Below, one piece after another: positions 10,401 through 24,008 of a DNA stretch of 64,000 nucleotides. Source of the stretch: Chamaea fasciata (lineage: Eukaryota; Chordata; Aves; Passeriformes; Sylviidae); contig JARCOQ010000002.1 of the NCBI GenBank assembly GCA_029207755.1, positions 88,821,087 to 88,885,086 of the forward strand, read 5' to 3'. Below the pieces are notes generated by a model. The model saw nothing but the letters and a program-made list of their open reading frames with translations, searched no databases and had not been told where the DNA came from. Within the stretch, counting starts at the first letter, position 1, and each line of letters starts with the position of its first letter. A program made the position numbers and the translations under genes.

Positions 10401-13400
10401 GGACAAGGAAACAGGCCCTGCAACCAGCCAAGTGCAGGTGTCACTGTGACAACTTGTGACTCTTCCAGCAAACCCTTACAAAAGAATTCAAACAGTTTCT
10501 GCAAATATTTTTTGTCTGGGTGAGCTGTCTGTTTTCCTCCATTTTTTCTTTCTGATCATCCTGAGGGATGATTTTGGGAATGTTTCTTATTTTCTTGTCC
10601 TCTGTTTATTCATTTTGCTATCCACTTCTTTTGCTGAAACAGGGTTTGTGATGATAATGATGGTAACAACAGCACAATTGAATGTGGTGATTTTTTTGTG
10701 CTGTTAAGATTTTCCTTCCTGCAAAAAATTGCTATTGATTGTTCATCAAGTTATGTGCTGTAACCCATTATTTATACCCACTTCAGTTCAGACTTTTGGG
10801 AAAGAATTATGTGTCTGATGATGTGAGCAAGTGCTCTGTATATGGAATGTTATTTTTTGATTGCTAAGCTTCATATAAAAAAATACATTATTAAATTCTT
10901 AATTCTTGTGAGGTTTGCTAAGAATCAAAAATTCCTAAAGCTATTATCAATGAAATAAATATCTATTTTCTTAAAATAAAAAACATATGAAAGGAAAAGC
11001 ATGTCCTCCCTGTCTGCACACACTGATCACCTCAACATGTAACAGTTTTATGACTACCATCACATAGTTATAAGCCCATAAACACAGTCCATGTACTCTA
11101 AGTTTGGACATTACAGAACAAACATCAGCCTGTTGATATCATATCTCCTTTCTCCCTTGCATGTATGGGAACATCCAAAACATCCATTTAACCTAAAAAT
11201 TTCTCAAGCCTCCTGAAACTGATGAACAGTAGTGACTACATTCTGGTCAGATGATCAGTAGTCCAAGCACTGCTAACCAGGTGTACTGAGTTGTGTGGTG
11301 TAGCAACTTGTCAGTTCTTTATCAGTGAGCCACAAGAGTTATAATGGATTTATAATGACTTATTGGACTGGAAACTTGTACTTCAGGGCAAGGTCATTCA
11401 TACGGAACACAAAAAACCCTGGGACAAATCAGTGCCCACTGAAAATACAACCTCCTCAGATCTCTTCAGTTCACTTCCACTACAGGAGGTTACTACTTTG
11501 CTTTTGATTTTTGTGCACTATTGATAATAAACAAAATACAGCAATTTTTCCTCTGAAGCTAGGATCCCCAAAAAGCTTAAATCTCCAGTCTTCTCATCCT
11601 GCTGCTCTGCATGTTCCCACTACTTCAAATTCCACTCACAACAGTAATGGCTGGATTTTTTTTTTTCCCAGAAAGAACCTATGCAAATGTCATACCTTAA
11701 AAATACACTGCAGGAAGTTCACAGACAATCGCATTAACTGAAAATATAAATTACATTGACAGAACTGATTTATTCCTTCTGATTGCCTAAGTATCACCTA
11801 GCGCAGTGCTTCTCAATCTCTTTTAATCTCTCTTAATTAGAAGGACAACTGATCTTTATGAAAATTGCAGAGGCCAGCTTATGCCATGCTGTCTTTGTGT
11901 TTTTATTTACAACAAATGGAAATTAGATTTACATTTTAAAGGTCATAGGCTGCCTACACTTGCTAGCTTACTTGCAGATAAGAGCCCATGTATGGAAACA
12001 TGTAGACAATTTTATTGGTTCAGTCAGGTTGCAGACTGCCTGACAACATCTCATACAGTTTATTAAATACCAACACATGGCCTCCAAAGGCATGAATAAA
12101 AAATTTACTGGCTCAAATAATTTGTGATAAGAACACAGCCACAGAGGTCTGGCACATACCAGCAAGACTACAAGAAAGAACATGTGGTTGGAGTATAAAG
12201 CATGCATACAGCACAAGCAAGAGTCAACATCTTAATTCGGGGATGGCAGGAATTCAGACATAACAAAGGCATGTCGGTTGTCCCTGGTTTTTAGAATCAG
12301 CTATGAAGGTTTGGGATGAAATGCACACTTTTCTTGCCCACTCCCATCTCATCAGGTTGAATCATGTCCCAACATTGCAAAAGCGATCTTTTGGGTTGGC
12401 TGAGAAGTGCTTTGGGTTTACTCCAAAAACAACATGAAAATTCTGGGTTTTTACTTTGGGGATAAAGGGAGTAGATTTCTTCCAGGTATTACTATTCAGA
12501 GTTAAAAACATATCTAAAGCCTTAGAGGGAAATTAGGCATACTCTTCTTTGCCAGCTCTCTCTTTAATGCCTGTTTGGAGTGACTTCTAAAGCTGACTTT
12601 GCCCAAGCTACAAGGCTTAACCTTCTATGCCTAGGGAATTCTGTATTTCAATGTTTTGTAACTTAAAAAATATTACTAGAGGCCATTTTATTTTCTGCCT
12701 AATAATTCCCTCAAGAAAACTTGTACATTTGAAAACTTTAGGTTATCTTGAACTCAGTGGGATTTTTATGCTTCTAGGAGGAGAATCTCTTCAGCTCTAC
12801 AATACCTATTTTTTCAGGGACACATTTTCCTCCACACTGACAGCACATTAAATTCATTGGAAGCTGCACATCTCAGAGAAAACTGACATGATAAATCTGA
12901 CTGTGCTGCTGCCCTTTCTGAGAATGTAGATTTTTTTTTTTTGCTTATAACCTCCATTATTTTATAAAAAGTGAGAGGGGAAAAAAGCTATTACTGTATT
13001 TTAACCCATTACATTTCCAGAAACTGAAATCTGGTTTCATGCTTTCTTAAAAGAATAAGAGTCACAGAATAATCTTCCCAGCTAGGCTGGCTTTCAGCAA
13101 TGAACCTGGCTGACCTCAGAAGAAAAACAAAATTGCATTATGTCAGACAGAGTCCAGATGCCCTGCCTTTTTCCACAACAGCTCTTGTATACAGAAGCTT
13201 AAGGACATGAGACTGTTAAAGGAAATCCTAGAGATATATGATCCTAGGTAAAACCTTAAAATATAGAGGAGGAATGAACCACTGTAATTTTTTTCACAAG
13301 CATATCTTCTGCGTGGTTGATATTTCTATAGTTCATCTTAAATTGCTACCATTAATTTAGTGAATTAGTCATCAACTATTTACAGCTAGACACAGAAGCA

Positions 13401-13679
13401 TTTGTCATAAACATCAGAAGAAGAGAAGAAAAACAGCTTTTCCTAATACTTTTGTGTGTTTAATTTTGCCATATAATGTGACTGAAGCCATTAGTCACTG
13501 ATGTATTTCTTTCTCGAAAGGGCAAAAGATCAGTTATAGAGTTGACCAACAAAATCAAAAAGTATACATATTTTCTGCTGCCTAACACAAGCTGACAGGA
13601 GATACTGTCTTGCATCCTGAATCTGTAAATTTTATCAGAACACCAGAAAAGGCTGCTTCTTCTAATGTGGTCCTTTTCC
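10401..13679. other. Non-coding AT-rich stretch
   Basis: No repeat family, RNA gene or supported exon is recognised. Open frames are all under 85 codons and do not resemble proteins. Short T runs, for example near 11660 and 12930, are unremarkable. Confidence 0.7.
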
Positions 13680-14040
13680 CCCTCTTCTGCCTTGTCTTCT
13701 CCAGGATGAATATTCCCAGGTCTTTCAGCCTCTCATAAAAATGATGCTCCAGTCTTTTAAACCTCTTTCTGACTCTTTGATGCATTAATTTCAGTATGTT
13801 CATGTTTCTCTCATACTGGAGACAGCACTCCATGACTGCATGTGTGCTCTCACTAGGATGGTAAGGATCTCACTTAGGATGCTAAGGATGCCATCCCTCA
13901 CCTACTGGCCATGCTCTTCCTAACGCAGCCCAGGGTAGCATCAACTTTCTTTGCCACAAAGGCACATTGCTGGATCACAACCAACTTCTCTGCCCTGCAG
14001 GACTCCCAGGTCCTTCTCTGCAAAGCTGGTATTCTAGGCA
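13680..14040 (-). mobile_element. CR1 LINE internal fragment (end of ORF2 / 3' UTR)
   Basis: Read on the minus strand this is the end of CR1 ORF2 and the adjoining 3' UTR. On the plus strand, CTTCTCCAGGATGAATATTC, TCTTTCAGCCTCTCATAAAA, GATGCTCCAGTC, GCACTCCATGACTGCATGTG and CAGCCCAGGGTAGCATCAAC are all diverged forms of the familiar CR1 antisense text. The 83-codon minus-strand frame at 13582-13833 is a remnant of that region, not a host gene. The AT-rich drift and indels suggest an old copy. The CR1 3' tail is missing. A 20/21-bp tandem duplication lies inside at 13849-13889. Confidence 0.85.
13849..13889. repeat. 20/21-bp tandem duplication inside CR1
   Basis: CTCACTAGGATGGTAAGGAT (13849-13868) is followed directly by a near copy (13869-13889) with one inserted T and one G-to-C change. 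It is a small slippage duplication in the dead CR1 copy. Confidence 0.85.
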
Positions 14041-17000
14041 AATGTACGTGACTGTCTACTGTGCACCTTTTTCCTCCACACATATGTGAAAACCAACAAG
14101 GAGGGATAGGATTCTCGTAATATTCAAAAATCCAGTAGGTGCTCTAAGTTACACACAGTTTTTATTCCCTTCACTGTGAAAAAACACCAAATAAGTGGTT
14201 TCTCATGTATACATTTTATTAGGACCCAAGCTCAGCACCTGTGGGTAGAGCTGGGGCTCTTTAATCTCTCAGTAAGTCATTTATGATGAGGCATGAGCGG
14301 TAATTTGCTATCTTAAATAAACATGTAGCTGAGTGATGACTGTGGAAAAAGGGTATGCAAGTTACAGTTTGCCTGGAGGAATTTAATTTCTCCACTGAAC
14401 ATTCTCATTCAGCATCTGAGCTCTGCAGCCTGGTGATTAATCTTCCTGAATGCCAGACTGCTTGTAACAGGTTCTGGAGGTTCCTATTTAGAGTGTGTAG
14501 CACTGCTAATTAGTAAAACTACAGAACATCTGACATGTGTGGTCCTAAATGAGCCTAACTTATTAAGTGTATTTATTAATGCCTTTTGCAGTCAGATACA
14601 CAGAAATATTATGGGTAAAGCTATTGGATACACCTAGGAAGAAGGATTAATCTTGTAAACAAGCCAGCAGAGAGTGGGATATAAATCAAGGCATCTGCTA
14701 CCTTATGTCACCTTAAGTGTAAATGAAATTTCTGTTGTCTTTGGTTGAATCCTGTGTGATACCTTAGCAAAGCTCATCAGCATGTTCACAGCAATGTCCA
14801 AATACTGTATAACAAAGAAGGAATTGATACCCATGAATATGAAGAAGTAAATGTTGCAGGGATCAGATGACTGTTTTTTACACACAGATATCAAGAAAAA
14901 CAGTCTATTTTATCATAATACAGCACTAAACCTTTGTCTCAGTGTATGATGGATGTTCTGCCTGTGGTACATAGTATCTGGCCAGTGATGGACTGAATTT
15001 ACCCCTGCCATTAATCCAAAGAACTACATAAGGATTTGTTTATGCTAAAGGATTTTAGAATGCCTCTGACTGAAAATCAAACAAATGAACAAACAAAAGA
15101 AAAAACATAGGAACAAGTAAAAATACTGTTTGATGTCAGACCATTAACATATCATAAACAGATTAGGCAGACAAACATAATAATAAATATGTACAGAATA
15201 TGGAAGACACAGCTCTGAGTGTCTCCCTTATTGCACTGATAAAATTCAAGTAGGAACCAAGTAGACACTTTGGATTTCTTCCTAAACAAGCTTCCCAGAA
15301 CACACCCCTGATGAACCTTGAATTAGGTTCTGGTCAAGTTCCAAGGCATGCTCTGATCCTGATGGAAGGCAAAGTATTTCAGCTTTTCTTTTCAGACGAA
15401 AACAGCTGGCATCTGTTGGCTAGTTGAGGCCAGAAAGGACTAAGCTACTTGTCATCAGTGCAAGATGGCTGCCAATAACAGTGTTCATATTCAAGCTATA
15501 TAAAAAACCCCACTGTGATGCCTCTCAGCACAGAAGTTGCCAGTGCCATGCCTGCCCCTTGCAAGGAGATCATACAGCCCCATACCATTATTAAAAAAGA
15601 CACTTGTTTACTTTGGCTGCTTTAAACCAGTAAGCTTTCCTTGCACCCTGTGTGAGGACAGAGTCCAAGGAGACCACATGCTGCTCTGTGCTTCTTCTCA
15701 CAGCAGCATAACTCAAGCTGTGTTCTTAAGCAGCTCATGTCATAATCTTATGGGCTGTGAATAATCTGAGACTAACTAGAATTTCAAGTGTGATTTAGGT
15801 ATTGCCTTCTGGGAACTTTCTCTTTACTCTTACTACTCTGCTCAAACCTCCTATAACTCATGGGGGTTTTCTTAATATAGTGAGCTGAAATGGATGTTAT
15901 GCATTAATATTTTATCTAGAAAACAAGACAGTTACTCTTTATCATTACAGTCATGACTTACAATAAAAGCATTAAATAGTATCTGTGTATTTTAAGTATT
16001 TTAAGTTTTCAAAACAATTTTTCACAGAGTTAAAGCATTATAAGAACTGTTAGAATCTGCAGGCTTTGGAAGAAAGGAATAATTAATCCAACTCAGCAGA
16101 TAATTTCTAGAACTTTACAGTGGCAGAATGTACTTTCTTCTTCACAGCCTGGGCTACGGCTTCATAGTGAAATGCAATGACAATTAATCTCTGCTCAGTA
16201 TTCCCACACCACACTATGTACATTGTCCACTACATCTCCCATTTGCAACTAAACAGTGTCTGCAGGACCCATAAATGCATGGTTTGGTAAATGCAAACTT
16301 TTTTGTGATCTTTATATAGTAATGATGGCACCAAGCCACTCACCTTCTTCCTTTTAAAGTACAAAAACTCCTTCAGAAAACACTAAGTGACGGAAACACA
16401 AGCCAGGACTGCTGCAAACAATTTTGAGTGGACTGCACTTCCGTTCCGTTATCCTGGACCAACAAGTTCAGCTCAGCTATAAAGCTTTTCTCACCTAGGC
16501 CACTCATGTCCAGCTCCTGCAAATCATCCTGTCATATCAGCAGCTTTCTGCTTGACCATCCACTAGAGTCTCCCAGCACACACGAGCAGTCTCAGGAAAG
16601 TTCAATATGCCAAAATGCTCTCAGCAGGGATAGGGGCTACAGAAGCCTGAGAGGCAGCACAGATCTTGTCCCAGTAGCACCATGCAATGAGAAGTTTCCA
16701 GAAGTGCCCCCTCTTTGGGAGGTGGATTGCACTGTGCCTCCAAACTTAACTTTGCTTTCTCCAACGTCAGCATTTCATTTTCTGTGCTCTTCAGCAGCTC
16801 TACATTGTGTTGATGTCATGTCAATCTGAACAAGAATTTCTTGAAGTGAGGACATAGCACACGAAGTTCACTGTGGGACTTCCCTTGAACTCAGTCTCAT
16901 TTATATTTGATTTTAAAAGATGGCTAACTACATTTTTAACAAACTCTATGTTATAAGTTGAAGATTAAATCCACAGTACAATTTTAAGCACTTCCAACAT

Positions 17001-20000
17001 GTGCAGTGCAACTTAGAAGACAAGGCCAGATATCCTGGCATCTTTAGATAACTAATGGAGAGAATTAGGCATAGATCCAAAGGGTAATACAAAAAATATC
17101 ACATGCCTAATACAAAAAGCAGCCAAGAAATTTTAGTTAATAAAAGTTTCACCTCCATCCTAGAGATTAGGCATGGGCCCTTTCAGCCTTGACCGAGGTA
17201 CCGTCTCCCAGCAGAAAGTACCTTGAGATGCCCTCAGGAAGCAGATTTAGGTCCTGAACTGTGTTAAAAATACATGTTTCTCAGGAGTAGCTCCTCCCAC
17301 TGTATCTATACAATGTTCTGAATATGAAAAACACCCACTAATTCCCTGCAGCTCAAAGCCAAGATCAGAGCTTTCAAGGCTGAGAAGAGAAATGTAAATA
17401 TCTTACTTTGTAGCCTGCAGATTATAACATTAACCTGAAGGATGGAAGGTTTGGGCTGTGGCTTGCAGGGTGACTAATTCCTAGCAGTCTTGCCAAGTAA
17501 TCTCGATATTTGGACTATACACACCTTGTAGGGTAAAGTAAATTAAAAAGGAGTGTTCCATGGATCTTTACAATACCAGCAGGAAAGTTTTCTGCAACTC
17601 TAGGCAACACCTGATGCTCTGAAAATACCTTAGAATTCAATAATGTCACACTGTGGAGAAGTAAACTTCATCATTATGGTGCAAATATTATGGTGTGTTG
17701 CTAAGGCTGCACAAAAATATTACCTCTACATCTCTTTACAAAGCAGTGCTGCAATAGGCTTTACAACCTGAAGTACTTGCTTGAAATATTGCATAAAAAA
17801 TTCAATATCTATATTACTCTCACACTTATCAGATATAAGGAGAAAGACAGATATTTGGACAGTGGCAATTTATTATACTGCCAGTAAGAATGCCTAAAAT
17901 TAGAAAGCAATAACTGGTCTTCTCAGTAGCCCCAAAACTCTTGAGTTAAATTAGTCCTTGATTAAGTCTGTTGCATTCTTTTGGTAAGCAGGATTGCAGG
18001 ATTGTTCTGCTTAAATTAAACCTCCTCATTTGATAAGCTTTCAGCCAAAGCACTTAAAAAATAAAAAAAAAAAAAAAGCACAATACTGTTGAAAGACCTG
18101 ATGTTCTCTTTGTTTGCAAGTGCAGTGAATAACTGGTACATGTGTAGGCTGTTTTAAATTACCTCTACAGAGGCTAATAAAGCAGCATTTTTCAGTATAA
18201 GTAAATTTACATTAATTCAAAACCTCAAAAATAATGATGCGTGCTTCTTTCCTTTTCTCTGCAACGATCATTGATTTTTGATGTGTATATCAGCAGCATG
18301 ATGCAGGACACTCTTTTATCTTTTTCTGTTTGGCTTTGCAAAAGCATCAGCACTCCACAGATTCCGGAAGGGCACTCCTCTTCATTCCAGTGCATTCTTC
18401 TCTAAGGCAAGAAAATGGCGTATAAAATGTTTTGAAAGTTAATTTCGAACCAGTACCAGAATGGCTCTTAAAAGCAAGCCTTTACTATAAAATCCTGCTT
18501 CCAGCTACAATTTGCTGAGGCCTAATGGCCACCTGACAATTAGACACTCTGTACCCACATATGAAAGAAAGCAGATATACAAAGAACTCTCGGTATTTCT
18601 GTATCTCAGCAAGAAAAAGCTCCAATTCAAAACGCAGCTCTCCAAGCATATGCCAAAGAATGGAGAGGACAGGTCAGAGGGCCAGTTGTTTGCGTCACCA
18701 GAGGTTTCACTAGACAGAATGCATTAAGAATATTTATGAGTTGGACAAGTAGAGTTGCCCGTAATGCAATTGCAGCTCATTTAATTGGAAAAAGGGAATG
18801 AAAAATGCTTACCTCAACATGTCTGCTTAAGCCGTCATCTGATTCACTCCATTTGTATCAATACAGGAAGTCAAAGAGGCAAATTGAATTTATGGACCAG
18901 TGGAAGATAAACCAATTTTCTCTGGAGAAACCCAAGTATCATTGCTCATGCCTAAGTCTCCTCTTCTGTTTTCACATCAGTCATCATACACAGCATTTTT
19001 ACGCAGCAGTAAACCAATTTAAAAGATCCATACATGCCAGGTATTGTACTGCTCACACACCATCCCTCCAGTGCAACTTTACTCTCCGTAGGGCTGCTGA
19101 AGTGGCACAACACAACACACCCAGTGTGAGGGTGCTAGCACAGACATCCCTAGCCCCCTCAGGTCTTCGTGGCTTCAGTAGGGAAGTGCTAAGATGCTGG
19201 ACCCTCCTCATCCCCTCTTCTCATGTAAGTCTGTCCACTTGCTAAGTGGTGCCCAGCTGTCAGGGCTCAAAAGTGCTCGCAGCCACTGTTTGTAGCAATT
19301 TACTGACAGTCTTGCTCCCCCATCACCCTAAGTCCTTTTGTTATGGTTGACATAAATACATGTGCCTTTCAAGTCTACTTGTTCTAAGCAGCTTTTTCAA
19401 ATATCTCGGTTAATTCCAACTGAAAAGCAACAGTGTGTCAAAGACAAAGCTTTAATGTAAATAGGCATGTATTTAAAAATACAGCTGACATGGCAGAAGT
19501 TTTTCTAGACTTGGCTTTTCTCTGACAGAAAATGCCTGATGCTTCAGAACTGAAATGTTCCAGGAAATATGTTGACAAAACATCCAACTAACTCAAGGAT
19601 GTTCCCATGCAAATCTGCTCTGTCACTGGCCCATGTGACCTCATCTCTTTCATGCCCTCATCTCTGCAATGATCAACATGGTGGGAAGTCAGGGAGCCAG
19701 GAATGAAGGAGCAAACGCCTCCAGAGTAAAGGAGTTCCATTTCCAGAGAGCCTATGAAGTGAGTTTTGCTTTTTGAAAGAGAGTATTTCACAGTGGTCCA
19801 TGATGGGAGTCTAACCCAGGACCTTCATACCCACAGAAGCTTCCTCCCTTTTGAGCCAGATGCAGGGGATTTTGGAATGCTCAGGTTCTACTACATTTAC
19901 AGAAAGCATGACCTTCTCTGGTGCATCTTCCCTCGCTCCTCAGTATAAATTGTCTCATAGTAGGCTTCTGGCTGAAATCCTTCACTATTTGAAGGAAATG

Positions 20001-23000
20001 GACCCAGACAACAAGCTACCTCCTTTTTGGGCAGGGGAGGTTGCCTTGATCACAAGGTCATTGAACAGGCACCTGTTGTAACCAAAACAAAAGTAATTGT
20101 GAAGTTGCCTCAGGGACTGGAAAATTTACAAGATCCAGGCTATTTTCCCTTGGTTTGGCCTCTTCTTCCTAGAAAGGGAAATAATGCAGGGATAAGGAGC
20201 AGCAGAGTACGCTGAAACTCAGTAGGAAGGACATCTGTGAATCTGGGCCAGTCTCTTGTGTTTTCACTCTTGGAAGCTGTTGCTAAAGCAGAGTGTGGGC
20301 CAAGTTCCCTAAGAGCTGCTTGGAGAGTTAGAAAAGCCTAATTTGACAAGGTCGCTACATAGCAGACTGACCTAAGCTACTTTGCAGATGTAGTGTAGAC
20401 TTTCTTACTGGGGTTCAGATGACCTTTGGCTGCCAGGTGACATCCTGTTCTTGGGATGGATTCCTGTGCTGCCTGTGTCTGAAGTTAGACAGTGGACCCC
20501 ACCCACAGTTCTGAGCACTTCCATGTGCATTTTCAAACACATTAAAAGTGGGTTTCTTCCACATGAACATAAGATCATTCTATCCTTGGTATATCTTGGA
20601 AGAGTTCCACCAAAATCATTATAGACACATGATTATATACAATTCTCACTGCTCATTCTCCATTTTTTTTTCTTAGTCAAGATCAGGCATGAAGGATGGT
20701 TATTTTCCTATTTGATGAAGTGCTTTCAGATCACTCAGAGAGGAGAGCTAGATGCTATCTCCTTACCCTCAGGAGACTGTGCCTGCCTTCCCCACACCAT
20801 GATGATACACAGGAATCTTGAGCAGTGCAAGTCTTGTCAACAATGGCCACCGTTTGGAAAATGTGTATTTGTGCACTCAATTCTAATCCTTCAAGCAAAA
20901 CCTGTCAAATTGCAAAGGGCACATGATTACTTTTGGTGCTTACAGCTTAGTTCCAAGATAAATTACTAAACCACTAAATTTTACCACCATCATAAGCTTA
21001 CAAATGGCAAAAAGTGCTAATACACATGGCTTTCTGCAGTTCATAATTAATGTTGAAGCAGAAAAGCTCCAGGCTGATTTAAATTGGTCTTCATCTTGAT
21101 AGACATTAACAAAGAAGGGGCTTTCTTTTCTGATTTTTTTAAGGGGGTGGTAGGATAATTATATAAAGTTTTAATTCAATAACTAGAACTGCCAAAGTCA
21201 GCGGGAGAAACAACGTGACAAGTAGAAGTAAGAGAAGAATGATGCAAAAACCGTCAAGGTTGGAGCTGTATCATTTATAAGTACAACACAGCCTGGAGAA
21301 AGACTGTGTATGTTCTAAGAGGGTGACCCCAGACACTAGACTAATTTGGAATTATCAAACAAGCAAGTATAATCTATTGTTTATGACAGGTAACAAATAG
21401 ACAGCCCTGGCAACAGAGTTATTTACCCATGGACCATGGATAGCACAGGAAACACCACCAACAATAAACCATTTCCCACTTCAAACAGAGCTGTCCACAA
21501 CCCTAATGTGAAAGGATCACACTTGAGAACAGATAACTTGACTCTGTCTCGATGGCCCTTCTTTTCTGGATACTTATAGACTGATGATCAAGCTTACAAA
21601 TTCAAAATTATAGTCTCTCCACTCATTCTCCATTGCTATCAAAGTCCAAATCTGAACTTAAATTATTTTATTCTTCTGTCCTTATGTTTGGATTCATCAT
21701 TTGCAAAATTCAAAATTGGCAGGGAAAAATACCAACACACCTTCTGTATCAGAGATACATATACTCCTTTTTTTCTGTGACAGTCATTTTCTTTTAGTAG
21801 ATCCCATAGCTGTCCCATCTTTGAGGTCTCCTTTGCTTAGACCTGCATTGTAGTAGATGAGCCAAACTTTTGTCCTTCCCATGTCCTTCTTTATGACATT
21901 CTTCATGAAACTGGTGTCTTTTATTTGCTATTTAGCAGTTCCGTAGACACTTTCTATGTACTTCTTTGTAAGAAGTCCTGATCATGGAGGGGTGATAGCT
22001 GGGAGGCTCTGTATCAGGAAAAGAGAGACAGTAGATCTGCAGAGTTATTTTGTTCAACAAAACAACCCTTGAGAAAAAAATTAGTAAATCACTGCTCTAT
22101 TCCCACAAATTCCCAGTGGATCCCAAACATCCCAAAATAAGTGAAAAACACATGCTGCTCTCACCCTGCAGAGCAATCAGGGTAGGGCTCTTGAACCTCT
22201 GAGAGGGCAGTGTCACAGAGCAGATATACATACAAACATGAAAATTTCTAACCAAGTTAAACTAACTCCAGCAAATTCTGTTTCTCTTGTGCTTCCTTCA
22301 AAGTAGGTTCAGTCACTACAGGAAACTTTAGTCACATGAACTAATAGATGGCAAATTAAATCAAAACCATGGCACCTTTCACAAATTCTGCTCTTAACTT
22401 GCTACCACTGTAAAGTGCTCCCACTGACTACAAATTCTCATTTTTTAGTAGACTCTGCTTTTGTTTATTTTTGGGTCATATATATAAGCAGTCTCAATAT
22501 TTCTGAACAGCTGCCAGTCCAAAATTTTCTTTTCCCTTCTATTTTGGTTGTATAAGAGTATTTCATATGTTTGGCTCATTAACTTTATGCTGTCTTGGAA
22601 GTGAAGGCAAAAGCTCTGCTTCAAGGCATAATTTGCATGTAGCTGACAGCAGCAATTCATCAGGTTCTTGGACCTTAATACATATTAGAATCTGGGCTTC
22701 AGTTTAATTTCTAAATCAAGTAAATCTCCAAAGCTTTTTCAGACAGCATTTTCTAAAAAAACTTATTAGTTAAAATATTGTAATTGTCAAGGTATCACTG
22801 CATCATGTAGGCTATAAATAGGGCTATATGCTTTTAAAATCATAAAAGCCTCATTACCTAAGGTAATCTGTGATGGAATATTTTCTACATATTCATACAC
22901 ACATATTCACCCTTTGATATCAGACCTCAAAGTCTACATAGGGGAAAGTCTGGGATATCTCATTTGCAAAATATTTCTAAGACAATTTAAAAATTCTATA

Positions 23001-23977
23001 CTTCGTGAACATTTAAAATTACATGTGTTGGTTTAATAAACTTACACTATTACTTTGTATTTTATTTAGGCAACCTTTCTTATGCTGAAATCATCTCAAA
23101 AAGAATTAAACTTTCCAGATAGAACATCAAACATACAATAAAACCCAAAAACCTGAATCACTCTCTCAGATTAAGTTAGTGGAGGGGTTACCCTTGATTT
23201 TGATTCAGGTACATTTTAACTGTTCAGAGCCAAATGCAGCCAACAGCCAAAGTAGGAGGACAACTGAGAACATCATCACCATCTACAAATGCCATCCAGA
23301 GACTGTTGGTTGACAGTGCTAGAAACTGTTTACTGTACACCTGTCACAACTGCATTTGTGCTTTTGTCCTGTGCTGATTGCCAAAGTCCCAGTTCAGGCT
23401 TCATCCCATTTTGGCAGACTCATTCAGATCTCAGACCAAGGTCTCTCTGCAGCTCAGCTCTGAAGTACCCTCGCACCTTCCTCCTGTCAGCCCACCAGTT
23501 GAGCCAAAAGAAGTCTAGCACACATTGGTAGGTTCAGATTTTGCCTGAGGTCGGTGGAGTTAAGGCCACATTATGTCCAAGAGTGGTCCCAGTTTCTCCA
23601 AAACTCACAAATTTTACTTTTCTTGATTGTTTGCTTGTTTTGTTTTGATTTGGGTTGTTTGTTTTTTTTTAATACAGCTTATGCACTGAAGCCTAAGATT
23701 TGTGGGACTTGCATTCTTTATTTACCTGAAGTGGTTCAAAATCACGTCAGCTATTAATGAAGGTGTTGTGTTGAATCTGTGCCTCTGTGCTGTGTCCAGA
23801 CTCTGACTCTGCACTAGCCAGAGTTGTCCTAGGACATTTGATGAGAAAGCAGGCAATCCTGAGCACTAGCCACAGCCCGTGGCTATCTACTGAAATACAT
23901 AAACTGTGTCTGGAGCAAGGACTGGACTCAGATTTTCATGACTGCCTGCAGCATTCACCACCATAGCACACTACACT
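14041..23977. other. Long non-coding AT-rich stretch
   Basis: Nearly 10 kb with no recognised repeat, RNA gene or supported exon. The longest frame is 146 codons (18805-19245, plus), with no domain, no codon pattern and no flanking splice context. A run of 15 A near 18063 is the only simple repeat of note. Segments at about 14210-14580 and 18220-18420 read like conserved non-coding elements (even composition, retained CpG, TAATTTGC and homeobox-like words), but that cannot be tested without an alignment. Confidence 0.65.
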
Positions 23978-24008
23978 ACACACTTTGTAGTAACACTACA
24001 AAGAGTGT
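23978..24008. repeat. Short-loop inverted repeat (13 of 14 bp)
   Basis: ACACACTTTGTAGT (23978-23991), loop AAC, then ACTACAAAGAGTGT (23995-24008). Thirteen of fourteen positions pair; the single mismatch is A against A at 23982/24004. It would form a tight hairpin in single-stranded DNA or RNA. Confidence 0.85.

Noticed and set aside
16136..16185. Acceptor-like CTTCTTCACAG followed by Leu-Gly-Tyr-Gly-Phe, resembling an RNP1 motif of an RNA-binding domain
   Set aside because: The frame stops after about a dozen residues and no donor follows. The five-residue match is chance.
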